Shown: piece after piece, positions 6,153-10,260 of the stretch | Numbering within the stretch: the first letter of the stretch is position 1 | How the letters are laid out: each line of letters opens with the position of its first letter | Assembly: GCA_009921385.1 (NCBI GenBank) | Contig: RFXY01000020.1 | Coordinates: forward strand, 1 to 10,260 | Source: Pseudomonadota bacterium | Lineage (GTDB): Bacteria > Pseudomonadota > Alphaproteobacteria > Rickettsiales > UBA1997 | Direction of reading: 5' to 3' | DNA length: 10,260 bases | The notes under the pieces: generated by a model | Told to the model about the DNA's origin: nothing | Seen by the model: only the letters and a program-made list of their open reading frames with translations | Databases searched by the model: none | Made by a program: the position numbers and the translations under genes

Positions 6153-6542
6153 ATGAAAATTTTGTCCATCAAAAAATCAGCAGATTTTAATCAAAAAAAC
6201 AACAAACTAACCACAAAATTTCACACCAACAGCTTTACTCTATTAGCAACTCCAACTAATAGTTTTTACTTTTGCGATAATCAGCGAAAAAAAGCAAAAA
6301 TATTTTGTCGTTTTGGCTTGGTAGTTTCAAAAACGGCCAGTAAACTAGCGGTAGAAAGAAACCTCATCAAAAGAAGATTTAGAAGTTGTTTTTGTAATCT
6401 TAATAGCACCCTTAAACAACAGCATACCGATTACATTTTTATTGCAAAACAAGCGACAATAAATTTTCAATACAATAAAATTAAACAAGATATGCAATAT
6501 GCCTTATCTAACCTTGCAAAATTTAATCGAAAATTACCATGA
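6153..6542 (+). CDS. rnpA: Ribonuclease P protein component
   Basis: RnpA is the small basic protein that assists the RNase P RNA in cutting 5' leaders from tRNA precursors. The 129-residue product has the family pattern: an N-terminal IKKSADFNQ segment, RFGLVVSKTASKLAVERN, and the RNR signature RNLIKRRFR (residues 69-77). It closes with DYIFIAKQATINFQYNKIKQDM, the usual last strand and helix. Its length is slightly above the usual 110-120 because of an inserted stretch near residues 35-50. The ATG at 6153 follows an AT-rich leader without a Shine-Dalgarno sequence. The stop TGA shares four bases (ATGA) with the start of the next gene. Its distance from rpmH is unusual; the repeat block sits between them. 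Confidence 0.93.
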   Translation: MKILSIKKSADFNQKNNKLTTKFHTNSFTLLATPTNSFYFCDNQRKKAKIFCRFGLVVSKTASKLAVERNLIKRRFRSCFCNLNSTLKQQHTDYIFIAKQATINFQYNKIKQDMQYALSNLAKFNRKLP

Positions 6543-7042
6543 AACTTTCTACAAAAATTAATTGGTTGTATAGCATTTTAGGGATGTTTGTTGTTGTAGT
6601 GCTAGTGAATATTGGTTATTTATTTTTAGCCAATCGTTTCAACAATGCACCTGTGGTTGAAAATGCTTTTTTAAAAGGGGTTGAATATAATAAAACTATC
6701 AAAATTTTTGATTCTTACAAAAAAGCTGGCTATGAACTTCACTTCGAAGTTAAACCTTCGCCAAACTCTCCAAATAGCTACAATGCTTTTATTTCTCTTG
6801 AAGGCAAAGATGGCGAGGTTGAAGGGGCCTATATCGAGGCTTTTTTCTTAAATAAAGCCAAGCCACAATATAATTTTTATCGCACCTTGCAATTGGTTGA
6901 TGGTTTTTATGTTGCTTACGATGTTTATTTGCCTGTTATAGGTGCTTGGGATTTAAAATTATTAATCAGAAAAGACGATAAAATTCTTTTTCAAGAAGAC
7001 AAGCAAATAAATATTCCAGAATATAAACTTCCTGCAAAATAA
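6539..7042 (+). CDS. FixH-like single-pass membrane protein
   Basis: The 167-residue product has a short positive N-terminus, one transmembrane segment at about residues 9-31 (LYSILGMFVVVVLVNIGYLF), and a soluble domain expected in the periplasm. After the membrane segment come VVENAFLKGVEYNKTI (residues 39-54) and a KAGYELHFEV stretch, then a beta-rich C-terminus ending WDLKLLIRKDDKILFQEDKQI. This layout and the GVEYN motif resemble the FixH family, which helps mature cbb3-type cytochrome oxidase, usually in a ccoGHIS cluster. No such genes are in the window, so the function is inferred. It overlaps rnpA by four bases (ATGA), implying coupled translation. A decayed repeat copy follows its stop by 14 bases. 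Confidence 0.65.
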   Translation: MKLSTKINWLYSILGMFVVVVLVNIGYLFLANRFNNAPVVENAFLKGVEYNKTIKIFDSYKKAGYELHFEVKPSPNSPNSYNAFISLEGKDGEVEGAYIEAFFLNKAKPQYNFYRTLQLVDGFYVAYDVYLPVIGAWDLKLLIRKDDKILFQEDKQINIPEYKLPAK

Positions 7043-7056
7043 TATCATTTCCACTG

Positions 7057-7113
7057 CTTGCCAACACTGCCCCGCCCGCTATCGCGTGCAACCCTTCTAA
7101 AAAAAAGAGAATT
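7057..7113. repeat. 72-base repeat family, decayed copy C
   Basis: This segment begins CTTGCCAACACTGCCCCG and ends AAGAGAATT. By hand it matches copy A at about 42 of 58 aligned positions in direct orientation. The first hairpin survives with one mismatch (GCCCGC/GCGTGC, loop TATC). The second has largely lost its right arm to an A-run. It sits 14 bases after the FixH-like gene, so rnpA and that gene are bracketed by repeat copies. Confidence 0.7.
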
Positions 7114-7174
7114 AAAAAATTAAAATTGGTATTAGCAATTTCTAAAAAAAATGTTTTGCTATCTAAAATTAAGA

Positions 7175-7203
7175 TTGTTAAAATAAGAAGTAAAATCTTT
7201 AAT
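7175..7203 (+). promoter_or_regulatory. Tentative promoter for ppdK
   Basis: TTGTTA (7175-7180) and TTTAAT (7198-7203) are spaced by 17 bases, matching sigma-70 -35 and -10 boxes at four and five of six positions. They lie about 30 bases before the ppdK start, in the only sizeable spacer ahead of that gene. Such matches arise easily by chance in AT-rich DNA. Confidence 0.25.
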
Positions 7204-7232
7204 TATGGTGTTTTTCACACAACTTATTTTTT

Positions 7233-9926
7233 ATGTCTAATAAATTTGTTTATTCTTTTGGTGATGGCAAGGCAGAAGGCAATGCATCAATGAAAAATCT
7301 CCTTGGTGGCAAAGGTGCCAACTTGGCAGAAATGTCAAAAATGGGTTTGCCTGTGCCCCTTGGTTTTACTATCACCACCGATGTTTGCACTGCTTTTTAC
7401 AACCACAATCGCCAATTTCCTGAGAATTTAGAGCAACAAGTTGAGTTGGCAACCAAAAATTTACAACAAGCTATCAATGCTAATCAGCAAAACAATCATT
7501 TGCAATTTGGTAGCGAAACCAATCCACTACTTTTTTCTGTTAGATCTGGTGCTAGAGCTTCAATGCCTGGCATGATGGACACCATCTTAAACTTGGGTTT
7601 AAACGATAAAACAGTGCTTGGTTTGGCTCAAAACAGCAACAATCCTCGCTTTGCTTTTGATTCTTACCGCAGGTTTATTCAAATGTATGCATCGGTGGTG
7701 CTTGAAATAGATCACCATAATTTTGAAGCCATTTTGCAAGAAAAAAAAGAAGAGCATTCTTTAATTGCCGATACTCAGCTTACCGCACAGCATTTGCAAG
7801 AAATTGTTTCGCTTTATCAACAAGAAGTTTTAAAGCACACAGGCAAGCCTTTTCCACAAGATGTTTATCAACAACTTTGGGGGGCGATTAAAGCAGTTTT
7901 TGACTCTTGGATGAACGATCGTGCCATCACTTATCGCTCTTTAAATAACATTCCTGCTAGCTGGGGCACCGCAGTTAATGTGCAGGCAATGGTTTTTGGC
8001 AATTTGGGCGAAACTTCGGCAACGGGGGTGGCTTTTACTCGAAACCCTTCTACTGGTCTTAACGATTTATACGGCGAATATCTTATCAATGCTCAAGGCG
8101 AAGATGTTGTTGCAGGCATTCGAACTCCTCAATCAATTACTATCGCTGGCAAAAAAAGCCTCGGCTCAACTTTGCCTGCCATGGAAGAAACAATGCCGAC
8201 AGTTTTTGCCGAACTAATAAATCTCTGCTCTGTGTTAGAAAAGCGATATCAAGATATGCAAGATATTGAATTTACTATTCAAAACAACAAGCTGTGGCTT
8301 TTGCAAACCAGAAACGGCAAACGAACTGCGCAATCTGCCATCAGAATAGCCGTCGATATGGTAAAAGAAGGGTCAATAACCAAAGAACAAGCTTTGCTAA
8401 GGCTCGATCCCGCTAGCCTCGATCAGCTCTTGCACCCAACACTCGATCCTAAGGCAAAAATGCAAGTTTTAACCAAGGGTTTGCCAGCTTCTCCAGGTGC
8501 CGCTTCTGGTGTGGTGGTTTTTTCTTCGCAAATGGCCGAAAAAAGAGCCGAAAATGGCGAAAAAGTTATTTTGGTGCGAATTGAAACTAGCCCAGAAGAT
8601 ATTAAAGGTATGCATGTTTCGCAAGGCATTTTAACCGCTCGAGGTGGTATGACATCTCATGCGGCGGTGGTGGCAAGAGGCATGGGTACTCCTTGTGTTT
8701 CGGGGGCAAATAATTTGCATATCGATTACGAAAAAAAGTTTTTGATTATTGGCAATTCCAAGGTTTGTGAAGGCGATATTATCACCATCAACGGCTCAAA
8801 TGGTGATGTCATTTTGGGCTTGGTGCCAACTTTGCAACCGCAACTATCTGCCGAGTTTCAAACCATAATGTCTTGGGCCGATGAAGTTCGCCAGCTCAAA
8901 GTTCGCACCAATGCCGAAACTCCTCTCGATTGTCAAACTGCCCGAAATTTTGGTGCCGAAGGAGTTGGTTTGTGCCGAACCGAGCATATGTTTTTTAACG
9001 AAGATCGTATTATCGCTGTAAGGCAAATGATTTTAGCCGAAACTGTCGAAAAAAGAAAAGAGGCTCTCGATAAAATTTTGCCAATGCAAAGGCAAGATTT
9101 TCTTGAAATTTTTAAAATTATGAGTGGTTTGCCAGTTACCATCAGGTTGCTCGACCCGCCGTTGCACGAATTTTTGCCACACAAAGATCACGAAATAATT
9201 GAATTGGCAAAAATTTTACAAGTAGAAACCAGCTACATCAGACAGCGAAACCACCAATTGCAAGAGCACAACCCAATGTTGGGGCATCGCGGTTGCAGGC
9301 TTGGCATTTCTTATCCCGAAATTTACCAAATGCAAGCAAGAGCAATTTTTGAAGCCGCGGTTTTGGCAAAAAAGCAACACAATGCCGATGTTTTGCTAGA
9401 AGTGATGGTGCCGTTGGTTGCCACTTATAAAGAAATTCAAATTATTAAAAATCTCATTATTGATGTTGCCAAACAAGTCGAGCAAGAAAATAAAATCGAG
9501 ATTTCTTATATGATTGGCACTATGATAGAACTGCCAAGAGCGGCGATTATTGCTAACCAAATTGCCAAAGAAGCCGAATTTTTTAGTTTCGGCACCAACG
9601 ATCTCACTCAAACCACTTTTGGGCTTTCTCGAGACGATGCCGGCAACTTTTTGGGGCATTATCAAAAAGACAATATTTTAACCTCCGACCCTTTTGCCGA
9701 GCTCGATTGCGAAGGTGTGGGCGAGCTTATCAAAATCGCTACCGAAAAAGGCAAATCAACTCGGCCAGACATCAAGCTCGGCATTTGTGGCGAACACGGT
9801 GGCAACCCTGCTTCTATTGAGTTTTGTCAGCAAGTTGGCTTAAATTATGTTTCTTGCTCGCCTTATCGAGTGCCAATTGCTAAACTGGCTGCAGCTCAAG
9901 CGGTTTTAAAGCAAAGAAAATCTTAG
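7233..9926 (+). CDS. ppdK: Pyruvate, phosphate dikinase
   Basis: PpdK reversibly converts pyruvate, ATP and phosphate to PEP, AMP and pyrophosphate in the cytoplasm. The 897-residue product has normal length. The N-terminal ATP-grasp region carries GGKGANLAEMSKMG, SVRSGARASMPGMMDT (Arg104) and DIEFTI...LWLLQTRNGKRT (Asp344-Arg360). The swivelling domain has TARGGMTSHAAVVARG with phospho-carrier His476; Thr474 two residues before it is the position that regulatory kinases modify in this family. The C-terminal barrel has GLCRTEHMFF (Arg582), SFGTNDLTQTTFGLSRDD and GICGEHGGNP with the catalytic Cys852. The related PEP synthase lacks this start and the NDLTQTTFGLSRDD form. In organisms lacking strong glycolysis it often serves PEP synthesis; direction here is not shown. 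map follows seven bases after its stop. Confidence 0.97.
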   Translation: MSNKFVYSFGDGKAEGNASMKNLLGGKGANLAEMSKMGLPVPLGFTITTDVCTAFYNHNRQFPENLEQQVELATKNLQQAINANQQNNHLQFGSETNPLLFSVRSGARASMPGMMDTILNLGLNDKTVLGLAQNSNNPRFAFDSYRRFIQMYASVVLEIDHHNFEAILQEKKEEHSLIADTQLTAQHLQEIVSLYQQEVLKHTGKPFPQDVYQQLWGAIKAVFDSWMNDRAITYRSLNNIPASWGTAVNVQAMVFGNLGETSATGVAFTRNPSTGLNDLYGEYLINAQGEDVVAGIRTPQSITIAGKKSLGSTLPAMEETMPTVFAELINLCSVLEKRYQDMQDIEFTIQNNKLWLLQTRNGKRTAQSAIRIAVDMVKEGSITKEQALLRLDPASLDQLLHPTLDPKAKMQVLTKGLPASPGAASGVVVFSSQMAEKRAENGEKVILVRIETSPEDIKGMHVSQGILTARGGMTSHAAVVARGMGTPCVSGANNLHIDYEKKFLIIGNSKVCEGDIITINGSNGDVILGLVPTLQPQLSAEFQTIMSWADEVRQLKVRTNAETPLDCQTARNFGAEGVGLCRTEHMFFNEDRIIAVRQMILAETVEKRKEALDKILPMQRQDFLEIFKIMSGLPVTIRLLDPPLHEFLPHKDHEIIELAKILQVETSYIRQRNHQLQEHNPMLGHRGCRLGISYPEIYQMQARAIFEAAVLAKKQHNADVLLEVMVPLVATYKEIQIIKNLIIDVAKQVEQENKIEISYMIGTMIELPRAAIIANQIAKEAEFFSFGTNDLTQTTFGLSRDDAGNFLGHYQKDNILTSDPFAELDCEGVGELIKIATEKGKSTRPDIKLGICGEHGGNPASIEFCQQVGLNYVSCSPYRVPIAKLAAAQAVLKQRKS

Positions 9927-9933
9927 TTTTTTT

Positions 9934-10260
9934 ATGAAAATCACCATTCATCAAGAGCAAGATTTTGCAAAAATGCGGGTGGCAGGCAAATTAGCTTGCG
10001 AGGTTCTTGATTATATAACTCCTTTTGTGCAGGTAGGGGTTAACACCAATCGGCTAAACGATTTGTGCCATGCAAAAATTATTTCTGCTGGTGCCATTCC
10101 TGCCCCGCTAAATTATAAGGGCTTTCCTAAATCTATTTGCACTTCGGTTAATCATGTGGTTTGTCACGGCATTCCTAACGATAAACTTTTAAAAAATGGC
10201 GATATTATCAACATTGATGTCACGGTTATTGTTGATGGTTGGCACGGTGACACCAGCAGA
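9934..10260 (+). CDS. map: Methionine aminopeptidase type I, 5' part
   Basis: Map removes the initiator methionine from new proteins using two metal ions. The window holds the first 109 codons and cuts the gene at its 3' end. The visible part is typical of the short type I enzyme: FAKMRVAGKLACEVLDYITP, PAPLNYKGFPKSICTSVNHV, CHGIP with substrate-binding His78, INIDVT with metal ligand Asp95, and HGDTS with metal ligand Asp106. The remaining His and two Glu ligands lie beyond the window. The wording is very close to rickettsial Map as I recall it, which supports the lineage call. It starts seven bases after ppdK, preceded by a T-run rather than a Shine-Dalgarno sequence. Confidence 0.96.
   Translation, partial: MKITIHQEQDFAKMRVAGKLACEVLDYITPFVQVGVNTNRLNDLCHAKIISAGAIPAPLNYKGFPKSICTSVNHVVCHGIPNDKLLKNGDIINIDVTVIVDGWHGDTSR

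Noticed and set aside
9396..9665. Minus-strand frame inside ppdK
   Set aside because: The + strand encodes conserved PpdK motifs here; the antisense product has no family features.
24..10260. Alternative genetic code (TGA as Trp)
   Set aside because: Trp codons in conserved positions are TGG, and TGA acts as the rnpA stop exactly at the expected end.

Overview
The window carries thirteen genes, all on the + strand and tightly packed, in AT-rich DNA. The proteins look alphaproteobacterial. The methionine aminopeptidase, bS18 (with its CPL motif), RnpA and the exporter with its GGHDVL segment are closest to what I remember of Rickettsiales and related host-associated Alphaproteobacteria. Low GC, short spacers and a reduced mix of housekeeping genes suggest a streamlined or host-dependent bacterium. 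The lineage is inferred from remembered family sequences, not from a search.

Layout. (1) 24-1978: ribosomal operon rpsF-rpsR-rplI followed 15 bases later by hisA, the only histidine-synthesis gene here. (2) 2034-5283: a dual-CDGSH iron-sulfur protein overlapping an MsbA-like ABC exporter, then serS. (3) 5361-5791: ribosomal genes rpsT and rpmH; rpmH is only 44 codons long. (4) 5792-6152: a 361-base gap with a hairpin at the rpmH stop codon and a GC-rich block of tandem hairpin repeats. (5) 6153-7042: rnpA and a FixH-like membrane protein, overlapping by four bases. (6) 7043-7232: a decayed third copy of the repeat, then an AT-rich leader. (7) 7233-10260: pyruvate phosphate dikinase (ppdK) and the start of map, cut by the window end.

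Most genes serve translation (uS6, bS18, bL9, bS20, bL34, SerRS, Map) or tRNA maturation (RnpA). PpdK links pyruvate and PEP in central carbon metabolism. HisA, the CDGSH protein, the exporter and the FixH-like protein are accessory genes placed among them.

The unusual material is not in the gene list. It is the 72-base tandem repeat between rpmH and rnpA, its enclosing inverted repeat and shared reading frame, and its relic beyond the FixH-like gene; an apparent in-frame loss of about 18 residues in the exporter; and the near absence of Shine-Dalgarno sequences before the start codons. I see no clear new defence, toxin or biosynthetic system; the repeat family is the best candidate for something undescribed.
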